Source of the DNA: CBDHEY01 sp965262305
Lineage (GTDB): Bacteria > Pseudomonadota > Gammaproteobacteria > Pseudomonadales > Cellvibrionaceae
Length of the DNA: 64,000 nucleotides
Direction: 5' to 3'
NCBI GenBank assembly: GCA_965262305.1
Contig: CBDHEY010000001.1
Location: 62,001 to 126,000, forward strand
The position numbers were made by a program, and so were the translations under genes. Positions 17,127 through 27,400 of this stretch are shown here, one piece after another. The first letter of the stretch is position 1; every line of letters starts with the position of its first letter. The notes beneath the pieces are model-generated. The model had not been told where the DNA came from and searched no databases. It worked only from the letters and a program-made list of their open reading frames with translations.

Positions 17127-18110
17127 ATGGCGTTGAAAATATCTCAGGTTTTTAATAAAAAAGACGCGGGCTCAGAAGGCAAGCAAAAGTTTGAAGTCGT
17201 CGAACCAAAGATATTTACTATATCAGATTCATCCGAGTCCTATTATCGGTACCTTTTTCCCAAAAATACCGAACAACCTCTTACTATCCCTCAGAAGCTG
17301 GTAATTGACGTGGTAAAAAGCGCAATCCAGAAGCGAGACGTGAGAGACAAAGCCGTACCAAGATTACCCTCCGTTATTCCAAAACTTTTGCGAAGTTTAA
17401 GGGACCCAGACAGCTCAGCGCGTCACTATGTTGAGATCATCAATAAAGACCCCGTAATGAGCGCAGCGGTGCTTAAACTGGGCAACAGTGTTTACTTCAA
17501 TCCTGAGGGAAAACGCATTAATGATATTGAACCAGCAGTAGTCAAGTTAGGCATTGAAGGCCTAAGATCAGTATTATCTGCTGCTGTAATGCAGCCCATT
17601 ATTCAAAAGGACTCTGCGTATTTTAGTGCCGCTGGTCAGCGAATGTGGCAGCACTCGTTAAATACCGCCGTCACCTGTGAAATTATTGCGGAACACCGCA
17701 AAATGGAAAAGTTTAAGCTTTATTTACTGGGGTTGGTTCATGACATTGGAAAAACCACAATATTTAGTGAACTATGCAAGCAATTTAAAAAAAATGGTGA
17801 AGAGGTTTCGCCTGGTTACAATGCCTTTGTACCCACAATGAAAATTCTTTCACCGGCGGTGAGTTATTGGATCGCAAAAGATTGGGAACTACCCAAAGAA
17901 ATTTGTTCAGCTCTTGCAGAACAAACATCCATTAAGCCTGGTGCAAAAGTATCTAAGTTCGCACATTTACTCTACCAGGCCAATATGGCAACTGAACTCT
18001 ACGTCTCGATTCATGAGCAAAATGAAAATCTTGCTTCCAAAGTGCTGGATACACTAGATTTACCACCGAACTTATTCGAAACTTTGGATTTGTTAAAACG
18101 AGACGTTTAA
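17127..18110 (+). CDS. HDOD domain protein
   Basis: 327 aa. The HDOD domain spans about residues 70-270: LPSVIPKLLRSLRDP, then INKDPVMSAAVLKLGNSVYF, LGIEGLRSVL and HSLNTAVTCEIIAEH. A histidine-aspartate pair, H205-D206 (GLVHDIGKT), resembles the HD-superfamily site, but HDOD proteins are generally not demonstrated hydrolases. They act in signalling, often linked to c-di-GMP and motility. No partner receiver or GGDEF domain is fused. The first 60 residues are variable. Confidence 0.88.
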   Translation: MALKISQVFNKKDAGSEGKQKFEVVEPKIFTISDSSESYYRYLFPKNTEQPLTIPQKLVIDVVKSAIQKRDVRDKAVPRLPSVIPKLLRSLRDPDSSARHYVEIINKDPVMSAAVLKLGNSVYFNPEGKRINDIEPAVVKLGIEGLRSVLSAAVMQPIIQKDSAYFSAAGQRMWQHSLNTAVTCEIIAEHRKMEKFKLYLLGLVHDIGKTTIFSELCKQFKKNGEEVSPGYNAFVPTMKILSPAVSYWIAKDWELPKEICSALAEQTSIKPGAKVSKFAHLLYQANMATELYVSIHEQNENLASKVLDTLDLPPNLFETLDLLKRDV

Positions 18111-18361
18111 CCTTAGTTAACAACTCAATTAAGTATGAAATATAAATTTTTAATACATTCATATGCACGAATAAAAGGTATTTCGATTGAATGTATTTCT
18201 AGTTCGTACAACTAAGTTCCATAAAAAAAATAATTAATTCAGTAATGCAAACCAATTTACATATAGAAAAAATTTAATAGTGATATAAATAATTCCGATA
18301 GAACGTTCTTTAAAACAGTCTCTCTAACTATACGACACTAATCATTACAGGAGACTAAGTC

Positions 18362-18631
18362 ATGAAAAATTCAATTAAAACACTAATCATCGCCGGCGCA
18401 GTTATAGGTGCTACAGCAGCTTGGGCTGAACCACGATCTCTAGATTCACTATCACACAAGAAAGATGTAGTAGTAGGTCCTTCAGAAGTGAATCAAGTTG
18501 TTTATTCAGTTGGCCAAGGTAAGTATCGTCCATTTCGCGCGAACAGCTCTAAACAAAACAGCGCTTCAAAAACCGATTATGTAGCGACTTCCGCAGATCG
18601 TTTTATCAAGAGAAAAGACAGAAATATTTAA
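18362..18631 (+). CDS. Small exported protein, unknown function
   Basis: 89 aa. A clear signal peptide (hydrophobic 8-20, cleavage at AWA/E after residue 22) leaves a basic mature protein of about 67 residues, rich in Ser, Lys and Val. AGGAG lies 8 bases before the ATG, an excellent ribosome-binding site. I recognise no family. The 251-bp upstream region is strongly AT-rich and probably carries its own promoter. A two-way hairpin follows. It may be a small periplasmic protein. Confidence 0.7.
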   Translation: MKNSIKTLIIAGAVIGATAAWAEPRSLDSLSHKKDVVVGPSEVNQVVYSVGQGKYRPFRANSSKQNSASKTDYVATSADRFIKRKDRNI

Positions 18632-18679
18632 GATAAGTTGAAGATGCAAATGTTTAATTTATCAATATTTCTAAAGAGG

Positions 18680-18713
18680 CGTCATCACTCTTATTGAACG
18701 ATGACGTTTTCTT
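18680..18713. terminator. Bidirectional terminator hairpin
   Basis: CGTCATC (18680-18686) pairs with GATGACG (18700-18706), followed by TTTTCTTT on the plus strand; on the other side AAAG supplies a weak T-run for the minus strand. It lies between the small exported gene and the convergent glycerophosphodiesterase gene, whose stop codon falls in the loop. Confidence 0.7.
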
Positions 18714-19449
18714 TGTTCAAACTTTGCATTAAACGAATAGGATCCCAAGATTCAAGATACTTAACACCAAGCTGCTTCCAAAATATTGCATCTTGCTGAT
18801 TAACGATATCATAGATAAACCAACTTCCATTTATTTCCCAAAGACGCTCAACATTCCTTAGCTTTTTAAAATTACAGATTACAAAATTTGGTTTCAATTC
18901 TTTAACAGATAGGTAACTTTCAGGCGAATATTCGTTAAGAATTATGCCCACTGGTAGTTTATATTTGTTTTTAATGTATGCGAGAATATCATCATCGTAA
19001 GAAATAATTATTCGATTTTTAGAGAACAGGTTGCTAGCTTTAATCACTGAATCAGCATAATTTTTTTTATTAAGAACACTGTAAGACTCTTGTTTTATCT
19101 CTATAAAAAGTTCGAAATCATAGCTAAAAAATCCACGACAAAAATTTTCTAGTGATAAAATTGGGGTTGGATAGTACTTTAATAAAAATCGATCCGGTTC
19201 ATGAATACTAATATTGCATAACTCTCTGTAAGAAAAATTAAAAATACTGCCACAAAAATTTGCCACGCGATCAAATCGAGTATCATGAAAAACAATCGGG
19301 ATACCATCTCGCGTCAATTGAATATCAATTTCAATGGCCTTCAATCCTAATTGCAAAGCTGTATTAATTCCCGCTAAGCTATTTTCAGGATAACAACTTG
19401 GAAAGCCTCGATGGCCTACGATGATTGGATCAGGAGTGTGATCTTGCAA
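18691..19449 (-). CDS. Glycerophosphodiester phosphodiesterase
   Basis: 252 aa, the size of cytoplasmic UgpQ-type enzymes, with no signal peptide. It hydrolyses glycerophosphodiesters to an alcohol and glycerol-3-phosphate. Signature residues are present: VGHRGF (catalytic His), PENSLAG, AIEIDIQLTRDGIPIVFHD (metal ligands and second His), and FELFIEIKQE. Its start overlaps the end of the kinase gene by 20 bp, so translation is probably coupled. Both enzymes would yield glycerol-3-phosphate or an analogue. Confidence 0.9.
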   Translation of the reverse strand: MQDHTPDPIIVGHRGFPSCYPENSLAGINTALQLGLKAIEIDIQLTRDGIPIVFHDTRFDRVANFCGSIFNFSYRELCNISIHEPDRFLLKYYPTPILSLENFCRGFFSYDFELFIEIKQESYSVLNKKNYADSVIKASNLFSKNRIIISYDDDILAYIKNKYKLPVGIILNEYSPESYLSVKELKPNFVICNFKKLRNVERLWEINGSWFIYDIVNQQDAIFWKQLGVKYLESWDPIRLMQSLNKENVIVQ

Positions 19450-20932
19450 CTAACAATGCCTCTAAGAAAGACTTAAAAATATTAAATCTGTTTGCGAGCA
19501 TTTCATCATGCTCAGGCTTAAAACATTCTAATTTTCTATATTCATTCGAATCAGAAGGTTCAATCATCTCAGCTACGCCGAGTAAAGTCGACTCAGGTTC
19601 TGACGTAACAAACATTAACATCTGGCTTAGATTTACAATGATTTGACACAGCGAGTGTATTCTTGTTCCACCACCACCAGCAACTATGTATTTTAACTGC
19701 GAATTAGGTCTACGCATTAATTCAATATTGATAGTGATGAGAAAAGCAATACTTTCAATTATCGCGGCTGCTACTTCTAACGTATTATCAATCTTATTAT
19801 CTGATTCAAAATTCACCCAAACGCTTTGAATGTCATTGTTCCAATAAGGGGAACCCAAACCACCTTCAGCATTGATAAAAACTGGAATATCTCTTCCTCG
19901 AACCTCGTTAGCATAGTAGTCTTCAATGGCTTGGTAAAACAAATCCTCATCAGAATTATTTTCCTTGCACCATTTACGGCTCACTTTAGAGAGAAGTAGC
20001 CCTACTCCATTTACACACCCTTCAACGATATAGCTAATATCATTTTTGTCACTGTATCCAACGCTTTTTAAAAATCCTATTTTTGATATATCGTCAAACG
20101 ATTTGGAATCATAATCGCACGCCACAAAGGCTCCAGTACCAACATTAAGAAATATGGTTTCTCTTTCCCTAATCGTCGCGTTTTTACAAAGCGATCGAAG
20201 ACAATAAAAAGCCGCCGTTTGATCACCGGCTGCTACTTTCAGTGGAATAGAAGAATTAACGATTTTTCCAAAATTGGAAACAATCGGCATAAGAGATGGA
20301 AGAAATAAATTTTCAGTGTGAAATATTTCTGATAACGAACGACTCCAAAGACGTCTGTTAATGTCGTAGAGTTGTGTTCTATGGGCATTGCTCTCATCGC
20401 AAAAATAAGGTTTATCTTCTACTAAGCGGTATAACAGAAAGGTCATTAGCGGAGCAATTAAAATATTTTTCGTCTCTCCTAACTCTATTTCAAGCCAATG
20501 CATCTTTGATGCACCGTAATGCGCGGATAACACTAGCCCACTTTCGCCCCAGATCAATTCCTTATTTTGACCAAACTCTATCTCTTTCTCGGTTCTTCGA
20601 TCTAACCAACTTAACGCAGGGTAAACTGGTTTTCCCGTTTTTTTGTTCCAGGCAACAACCGTGGATCGCTGTGATGCTAGACCGGCAGCCCAAAATTCAT
20701 ATCCTTCATTAAACAAAGAAGTAATACATTGATTAACCCCAATAAAAATCTCTTCTGCATCCTGCTCAAATTTATGGGCATCAAGCTGATTTAATTGAAT
20801 ATTACAATGAACAGAACAAGCGATAGTATTATTGGATGTCACAGCTGCGGCACGAACCGCGTGGGTGCCTATGTCTATGATTAGTTTATGTTTTTCTAAT
20901 GACATATCCATACTAAAAGTATAGACATGCAT
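19430..20932 (-). CDS. FGGY-family carbohydrate kinase, glycerol-kinase-like
   Basis: 500 aa, normal FGGY length. The N-terminal ATPase motif is IDIGTHAVRAAAV. SQRSTVVAWNKKTGKPVYPA and LSWLDRRTE follow the glycerol/xylulose kinase layout. AAGDQTAAFYC contains the catalytic Asp, and VGTGAFVACD is the phosphate-2 loop. The C-terminal domain has VAGGGGTRIHSLCQII. The typical glycerol-binding residues are not all identifiable, so the substrate could be another polyol or sugar. Methionines at 20911 and 20905 are alternative starts; none has a strong ribosome-binding site. It overlaps the phosphodiesterase gene. Confidence 0.85.
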   Translation of the reverse strand: MHVYTFSMDMSLEKHKLIIDIGTHAVRAAAVTSNNTIACSVHCNIQLNQLDAHKFEQDAEEIFIGVNQCITSLFNEGYEFWAAGLASQRSTVVAWNKKTGKPVYPALSWLDRRTEKEIEFGQNKELIWGESGLVLSAHYGASKMHWLEIELGETKNILIAPLMTFLLYRLVEDKPYFCDESNAHRTQLYDINRRLWSRSLSEIFHTENLFLPSLMPIVSNFGKIVNSSIPLKVAAGDQTAAFYCLRSLCKNATIRERETIFLNVGTGAFVACDYDSKSFDDISKIGFLKSVGYSDKNDISYIVEGCVNGVGLLLSKVSRKWCKENNSDEDLFYQAIEDYYANEVRGRDIPVFINAEGGLGSPYWNNDIQSVWVNFESDNKIDNTLEVAAAIIESIAFLITINIELMRRPNSQLKYIVAGGGGTRIHSLCQIIVNLSQMLMFVTSEPESTLLGVAEMIEPSDSNEYRKLECFKPEHDEMLANRFNIFKSFLEALLVARSHS

Positions 20933-20984
20933 ATGAGGAACGACAGTTTTAGTGGATTAAGAAATATCAATTCATCCAAAACAA

Positions 20985-22154
20985 TTAATTCAATGAGCGT
21001 TTATTTATAAAATGCCAAACGCGTATCATCACTGCACCTAAGCATATTAACGCCCATGCAGGTAGTGGTACTTCTTCATCCACAGCTTCTATATCTGCAT
21101 TAGCCAATTGGTCGAAATTGGCGACAATAGAATAGTCACCAACACGCGTGGGCGCGCCATTAGAGTCACTATAAAGAACGATTGAGTATAAACCAGAGGT
21201 GTCTGCAGGCGCTGTATTAGAAGATACTGCTCCATCTCGGCCTGCCCCAGCAAACCAAAACTCACCATTTGGTTTAAATACTTCAAATCGAGGAAAAAGT
21301 TCTACTCCAGTTACCTCAACATGAAGATCGCTGCCAAGAGATAGATTTACACTGAAAGTATCAATGTCGCCTAAACTTAAATCCGTATTAAAAACAGCCT
21401 CTGGATTCAAAGAACCTAATTCGTTAGCGCCGGGAGCTTTTGCCAGAAATACCTCATAATCACCAGAACTGGCCCTATCACCAAAGACCAATAGGGTATA
21501 ATCGCCATTTTGAGTAACTACAGTTTGGTTAGAAGCAACAAGCGGATGGTCATCACTGATTAATCGGATTCCTGTTGAGTTTTCAAATATAATAAAAGCA
21601 GGCCAAAGCTCGCCTTGATTAACATCGGCAACATGGGTAAAAATTTTATCACCAGCATTAAGCGAAATCGCAAAAGAGTCAATATCTCCTACCGTAAGGC
21701 TGCCATTAAATTCTATATCATTTTCTAACGTACCAAGCTCACTGGCTCCACTCCACGCAGAGTGCAATTCATAATTCCCAATGTCGGAGTTTCTCAGCCC
21801 AAACGAATCACCAACAATTATTTCATGGATGCCAGCTACGCTCGCCGTAAAATTATTAAAGGCCACTTGCCTTCCAGAAGTACCGTTGCCACCTATTTCT
21901 TGCTGACCTAAAGGATTAATTGCCCTAATCCAAGGCCTAAAAGAGTTATCCGACAAATCTGCCACACTCAAATAAACCCGTTCACCTACTTGTAAATCAA
22001 TCGTAAAACGATCTTCGTCGCTGGAGTTGGTTATCACACCAGAAACACTATTACCATTAGTTAAATGGGACTGTGCAATGGTCGGAAGTGAAGTGATACA
22101 AAAAGATAGAAAGAAAATTCGAGAAAAACAAAAAATGAATGATTTTGTTAGCAT
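20985..22154 (-). CDS. Secreted protein with three PPC-like repeats and a VPLPA-type C-terminal sorting tail
   Basis: 389 aa. The signal peptide ends PTIA (residue 27). Three repeats of about 95-100 residues follow (33-131, 138-235, 243-345), each with the pattern G-x-(D)IDSFAISLNAGDKIFTHV and a late G-DY-L/V strand, as in bacterial pre-peptidase C-terminal (PPC) domains. There is no peptidase domain. The end reads VPLPAWAL (362-369), a hydrophobic helix, then basic residues (NKRSLN). This is the layout of a PEP-CTERM/VPLPA-type sorting signal. No exosortase is in the window. It sits 52 bp downstream of nothing else in its strand except the lipoprotein gene, and upstream of the kinase gene. 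Confidence 0.72.
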   Translation of the reverse strand: MLTKSFIFCFSRIFFLSFCITSLPTIAQSHLTNGNSVSGVITNSSDEDRFTIDLQVGERVYLSVADLSDNSFRPWIRAINPLGQQEIGGNGTSGRQVAFNNFTASVAGIHEIIVGDSFGLRNSDIGNYELHSAWSGASELGTLENDIEFNGSLTVGDIDSFAISLNAGDKIFTHVADVNQGELWPAFIIFENSTGIRLISDDHPLVASNQTVVTQNGDYTLLVFGDRASSGDYEVFLAKAPGANELGSLNPEAVFNTDLSLGDIDTFSVNLSLGSDLHVEVTGVELFPRFEVFKPNGEFWFAGAGRDGAVSSNTAPADTSGLYSIVLYSDSNGAPTRVGDYSIVANFDQLANADIEAVDEEVPLPAWALICLGAVMIRVWHFINKRSLN

Positions 22155-22262
22155 ATTTTACCCATCCTTGAATTGAACAACTCATCATCAAGATCATATG
22201 GGTAAAATATTTCATTCCAGTGAATTTAGATTAAAACAATTTACCAATATAAAAAATACTAA

Positions 22263-22631
22263 TTACTCCTCAATGGGACCTAACCAAAATTCTTGAAGGA
22301 ATGAAGTCACCATGCCATCTTTATCTCTATAAGACACGACTAGACCTTTTGGAACATCTCGTTGTTGCGATTCTGAAAAAACTCTTTCTGTAGAAGAGTA
22401 ATAATATTGCCCTTCAATTGGAGAGTAATCTGGTTTTCCCAAAAGAGACTCTACATCGGTCTGTGTCATCCCTTTTTTAAGATGGCTAACCAATGTTTTT
22501 AAGCTTTTAAACTCAGAACTTTCCTTATAATGCGTACTAGCTGAATCAAGTGGAGACAAGTTCGCCGAGCAACCTACACATGTAATAATCAAGATTGATA
22601 AAACTATTTTAAGCTTTCTCATACTTTTCAT
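22263..22631 (-). CDS. BamE/SmpA-like lipoprotein
   Basis: About 122 aa from the preferred start (methionine 31 of the frame open from 22721), which gives a lipoprotein signal with Cys21 (TCVGC). The mature part has the BamE-like fold pattern: LVSHLKKGMTQTDVESLLGKPDYSP, then GQYYYSSTERVF and VVSYRDKDGMVTSF. This fold (SmpA/OmlA) occurs in the outer-membrane assembly factor BamE and in many other periplasmic lipoproteins. The sequence and location are unlike the usual bamE locus, so it is probably a paralogue. Its role is unknown. Confidence 0.7.
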   Translation of the reverse strand: MKSMRKLKIVLSILIITCVGCSANLSPLDSASTHYKESSEFKSLKTLVSHLKKGMTQTDVESLLGKPDYSPIEGQYYYSSTERVFSESQQRDVPKGLVVSYRDKDGMVTSFLQEFWLGPIEE

Positions 22632-22718
22632 CTTGAAATGTTTATTGTTATGGTTATACCCTGGTTCAATCGGTGACTTTGTCACTGGAAATACTTTTAC
22701 CAATATTAGTGGTTCAGA

Positions 22719-22749
22719 CACCTTTAATAATCCTTAGACTTTAAAGGTG
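22719..22749. other. Inverted repeat between the metallo-hydrolase and lipoprotein genes
   Basis: CACCTTTAA (22719-22727) and TTAAAGGTG (22741-22749) form a 9-bp stem around 13 bases. It lies 25 bp after the metallo-hydrolase stop on the minus strand. There is no good T-run after it, so it could be a processing or stability hairpin, a weak terminator, or an operator. Confidence 0.5.
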
Positions 22750-22774
22750 CGCTGAAAAATCTAAAGATAGTTTG

Positions 22775-23515
22775 CTACAAGCAAAATTCGAACTTCTGTC
22801 CCTTTGTAATAGTTTTAAGGCCGGCCTTCTCGAAAGATTTTATATCTCGTTCGGTAGTATAGTGATAGAAATGAATCCGCTTGATCATTTCACTGGAATA
22901 TTCTCTCTGAATGTCATCAATACCTGTATGCGAAGGATTACCAATGACTCCGCAATCATGAAACACCAGCTCATCTTCACTCGTCAAAGAAGCTAATATT
23001 TCTGGAATAGGCCTAGTATCACCCGTATAGAAAAAAGCATCTTTCAACTGGAGCCCAAAAGCTGTCTTAGGATGATGATGCCTGACTTCTAAAACAGTAA
23101 ATTGAAGATCTTGCCATTGAAAAGAATTGGATACTGGAATTAACTGAAAGGCATCCCAAAAATTTACACCGCCTTCCGCTAATACATTCGGATAAGTCGC
23201 AACACGTTGCTGCAATAACTCAACGATAGTAACTGGAACAAAAAGCTTAGGTAGCTTTTTCTCTCTGTTGCTAAACCAATACTTAATAAATAAATTCTCG
23301 AAATCACCAATATGATCTAAATGACAGTGAGTAACGAAAATCGCATCAGGTAAATCTTCGTAAGAATCAATAAATTCTTGCGAAATTCCAGGTCCGCAAT
23401 CGATAAGTAGACGTTTACCTGAAATTTCTATAGCCGCTGAAGCATGTCCTAAACCATCTTGGCTAGCGCTGCCAACACCAAGAAAACGAACGATGACTTT
23501 CAATTTATTTTTCAT
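22775..23515 (-). CDS. MBL-fold metallo-hydrolase
   Basis: 246 aa. The metal-binding motif HxHxDH is THCHLDHIGD (H63, H65, D67, H68). Further ligands are likely at the HHH of VRHHHPKTAFG (146-148), D166 in YTGDTRP, and H218 in FYHYT. The N-terminal GVGSASQDGLGHASAAIEI and the late TGDTR resemble the RNase Z/PhnP-like branch, often phosphodiesterases. It lacks a signal peptide. Its ATG overlaps the stop of the glycosyltransferase gene by 4 bp (ATGA type), so the pair is translationally coupled. Confidence 0.85.
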   Translation of the reverse strand: MKNKLKVIVRFLGVGSASQDGLGHASAAIEISGKRLLIDCGPGISQEFIDSYEDLPDAIFVTHCHLDHIGDFENLFIKYWFSNREKKLPKLFVPVTIVELLQQRVATYPNVLAEGGVNFWDAFQLIPVSNSFQWQDLQFTVLEVRHHHPKTAFGLQLKDAFFYTGDTRPIPEILASLTSEDELVFHDCGVIGNPSHTGIDDIQREYSSEMIKRIHFYHYTTERDIKSFEKAGLKTITKGQKFEFCL

Positions 23516-24348
23516 CGTAATCCTTGTTCCGCCACATACTCTTGATAATTTCCTAAAAAACCATTTTGAACCGCGAGATTAAATTGAGAATTAATTCGTT
23601 CTTTCTCTGAAATCATATGAATAACCTTGTTCCTAAAAGTTTCCGACTTAAAGCCTAATCCATCAGAGTTCAATCTTTTTAAGGTATGTCGATAAGCTTC
23701 AATAAAAATAATATCTGAGCCAGGCGCATGGCACATACTATGATTATGAACACGATATTCATGAAGAGGTTCATTCACGAAGTTCGCTGATTTTGCAGAT
23801 TCTAACGCACGCAAATTAAATAGTGTATCAGCGCCCCTATTAATGTCTTCATCCCAGTTGGAATGTATGTGTTCTCGGTGGAACATAAAGAGTAGAGGAA
23901 CCAGCGAAACTTGAAATTGCTCAAAAAAGAAAGCGCCTGACGGAAAATTTAAAACTAACTCCTTTTGCGAATAGTCCTCTGCGGAAGCTATATAAACATT
24001 GTCTAAAGAAAGACCAGTATCACTGGCTGCAGCAACTAACTTTTCTAGTCTTTTTGAATAATAAATATCATCAGCATCAAGTGGTGCTATCCAACATCCA
24101 CTTGCATGTTTAAGACCTAAATTACGCGTAACATTAGGGCCAGATTGAGTGGAGTTTGTAGAATAAAATCTGAGCCTATCATCTGATATACCCTGCCGAG
24201 ATAAGATCGACTGATAGTCCTGTTGATCATCAGAAATAATCAGCATCTCCCAGTTCTGGTATGATTGCTGCAAAACCGACCGCACTGCCGCAGATATAAA
24301 TGATTCCGCTTTAAAAGCGGGAGTTATAATTGAAACAAGATCATCCAT
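23512..24348 (-). CDS. Glycosyltransferase family 2
   Basis: 278 aa. GT-A fold nucleotide-sugar transferase, cytoplasmic, with no membrane helices. VSIITPAFKAESFISAAVRS starts the Rossmann part; the metal-binding DxD-type motif is APLDADDIYY (D91-D94). NVTRNLGLKHASGCWI is typical of the family. Donor and acceptor cannot be predicted. It is the first gene of a coupled pair with the metallo-hydrolase. No capsule or LPS gene set surrounds it. Confidence 0.86.
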   Translation of the reverse strand: MDDLVSIITPAFKAESFISAAVRSVLQQSYQNWEMLIISDDQQDYQSILSRQGISDDRLRFYSTNSTQSGPNVTRNLGLKHASGCWIAPLDADDIYYSKRLEKLVAAASDTGLSLDNVYIASAEDYSQKELVLNFPSGAFFFEQFQVSLVPLLFMFHREHIHSNWDEDINRGADTLFNLRALESAKSANFVNEPLHEYRVHNHSMCHAPGSDIIFIEAYRHTLKRLNSDGLGFKSETFRNKVIHMISEKERINSQFNLAVQNGFLGNYQEYVAEQGLR

Positions 24349-24497
24349 AATTATTAACTAATAATTAAGTGTCCTAAGAGCTTAGCGAAATTTTTACCAA
24401 ATATTTGTTAAATAATTAACAACAATCTGTGCAATTCTTACCTTTTCAATGAAATACAAATCATTTACGGCCCAAATCTTCACTATTATTCTAAAAT

Positions 24498-27400
24498 TTA
24501 GTTCACATAACGCCTAGCATTATAAAATAATCGCATCCAACCCGAATCTTCACCCCACTCATCTGGAGCCCAAGAATTGCTAACAGTGCGAAAAACACGT
24601 TCCGGGTGTGGCATCATTATGGTTGCTCTACCATCTTCTGTCGTCAAACTCGTTATGCCATTGGGAGATCCATTCGGATTCGCGGGATACGATTCTGATA
24701 CATTTAACGTGTTATCAATAAAACGCATTGAAATTGTGCCTGAGCTTTCCGCTTTTCTCAATTCTTCTTCGCTAGAATATTCCACTCGCCCTTCACCATG
24801 AGCAACCGCAACAGGTAAGTATGAGTCTGCCATAGATGAGAATAGCACCGAAGGAGAAGATTCAATTTTTACCAAGCTAAAACGCGCTTCAAATTGTTCC
24901 GAAAGGTTCCGCATAAACTTAGGCCAATGGTCCGCACCAGGAATAAGCGATTTTAAGTGAGACATCATTTGGCAGCCATTGCAAACTCCAAGACTGAACG
25001 TTTCTTCTCTGTGGAAAAAGGATTGAAATTCGTCCTTGGCAATATTGTTAAACAAAATAGTATTTGCCCAGCCTCCGCCCGCGCCCAATACATCTCCATA
25101 AGAAAAGCCACCACAAGCAACAATACCTTTAAAATCTTGTAGTGACGTTCTTCGCGATAGAATATCACTCATGTGTACATCTATTGCTGAAAAGCCTGCG
25201 CGCTGAAATGCAGCAGCCATTTCTACATGGCCATTGACACCCTGTTCTCTCAATATGGCTATCTTAGGTCTAATTTTGGTGTTTATATAGGGTGATACGA
25301 TATTTTCGTTAACATCGAAACTCAAATCTACGGATAAACCGGGGTCTTGCGCGCTGATACTCGCGAATTCTTGTTCCGCACATTCAGGATTATCACGCAA
25401 CTTTTGTATTTGATAACTATTGGTGCTCCAAAGCTTTTGGAGCGTAATAACATCAGAAGAGTACACGAGGTATCCATTCACAGAATAATTAATGTCCAGC
25501 CCTTGAGCATTTATTTTTCCGATAGATTGGATTATAGAACCCACTCCTTGCTGTTTAAATATTTGATTAACATCATCAATATTTTTTGCATCTACCTGGA
25601 TAACAGCGCCTAGCTCTTCAGAAAACAATGCTCCATGTGCATTTTTTCCCGCTAGATTCACTTCGAAACCGCAGCGCCCAGCAAAGGCCATTTCAGCCAA
25701 TGTGACAAATACACCGCCATCGCTACGATCATGGTATGCAGCAATAAGATTTTTCTGTAGGCATGATTGAATCGCATTAAAAAACCCCTTTAATTCCGCC
25801 GCATCATCAATATCAGGGGTTCTATTACCCAGTTGGTTGTAGGTCTGTGCAAAGATTGAACCCCCTAAGCGATTCTTTCCTTTACCTAAGTCAATTAAGA
25901 GTAACTCACTAAAATCCAAATTCTTATTTAATACAGGTGTAACTGATTTTCTAACATCTGACACGGGACTAAATGCTGAAATAACTAAAGACAACGGTGA
26001 CGTAACAGATTTTTCTTCACCAGCATCAGACCATTGTGTTCTCATCGACATGGAATCTTTGCCAACAGGTATCGTAATCCCTAGTTGAGGGCAGAGTTCC
26101 ATACCTACCGCTTCGACCGTTTCGTAGAGTTTAGCTTCCTCCCCTGGGTGATTTGCAGCACACATCCAATTAGCAGATAATTTAATATCTTGAATGTTTT
26201 CAATTCGTGTAGCAGCAATATTCGTAAGCGCCTCCCCTATCGCCATCCGCCCAGACGCAGCTGCGTCAATCAAAGCTAATGGCGTGCATTCGCCCATGCT
26301 CATAGCTTCACCGGCGTATGAATCATAAGAAACCGTGGTTACCGCACAATCTGCAACGGGGATTTGCCAAGGGCCAACCATTTGATCTCTATGAACCTGA
26401 CCAGTAACACTTCGATCTCCAATCGTAATTAAGAATTGCTTACTGGCAACTGCCGGATGCTGGATAATTCTCTGCGCAGCCTGCTTTATATCGAGATTTT
26501 TATACTCGAATTCTTCAAGCTGATAATTTCTTGTCTCAGCATTACGGTGCATCTTTGGCGGCTTACCAAATAAAACACTCATTGGTAAGTCAATAGGATT
26601 AGAATTGAACAAAGTATCATTGACTAATAGTTTTTGCTGCTCCGTCGCTTCACCAACAACAGCATAGGGACAACGCTCTCGTTCGCAAATAGCCTTAAAG
26701 TTGTCTAACATTTCTGGCGCTACAGCCATAACATAACGCTCTTGGGACTCATTACACCAGATTTCTAATGGAGACATACTAGGCTCATCACTAGGTACTT
26801 CTCGTAATTCGAAAACCGCTCCACAACCGCCGTCTTTTGCCAATTCAGGAAAAGCGTTTGATAGTCCACCGGCGCCAACATCATGGATAAAAGCGATAGG
26901 GTTTGCTTCACCCAGCTGCCAACATTGATCAATCACTTCCTGACAACGTCGTTCCATTTCAGGGTTTTGTCTCTGCACAGAAGCGAAATCTAAATCTTCT
27001 GATGATGAGCCAGAAGACACAGAAGAAGCTGCTCCACCTCCTAACCCGATAAGCATGGCAGGGCCCCCGAGCACGATAAGTTTATGCCCTGCGGGGAAAG
27101 GTTTTTGATCAATATGTTCCTCTTTGATATTGCCATAACCCCCGGCAAGCATAATGGGCTTGTGATAACCTCTTCTTTCACCATCAAAGCTTTCTTCAAA
27201 AGTACGAAAGTAACCACAAATATTTGGCCTGCCAAATTCATTATTAAACGCTGCAGCTCCGATAGGCCCTTCAATCATAATATCTAACGCAGAAGCGATA
27301 CGATTTGGCTTTCCGTAATCCTGTTCCCATGGTTGCGGAAACTCAGGAATATTTAAATTAGAAACGGTAAACCCTGCCAAACCAACTTTAGGTTTCGAAC

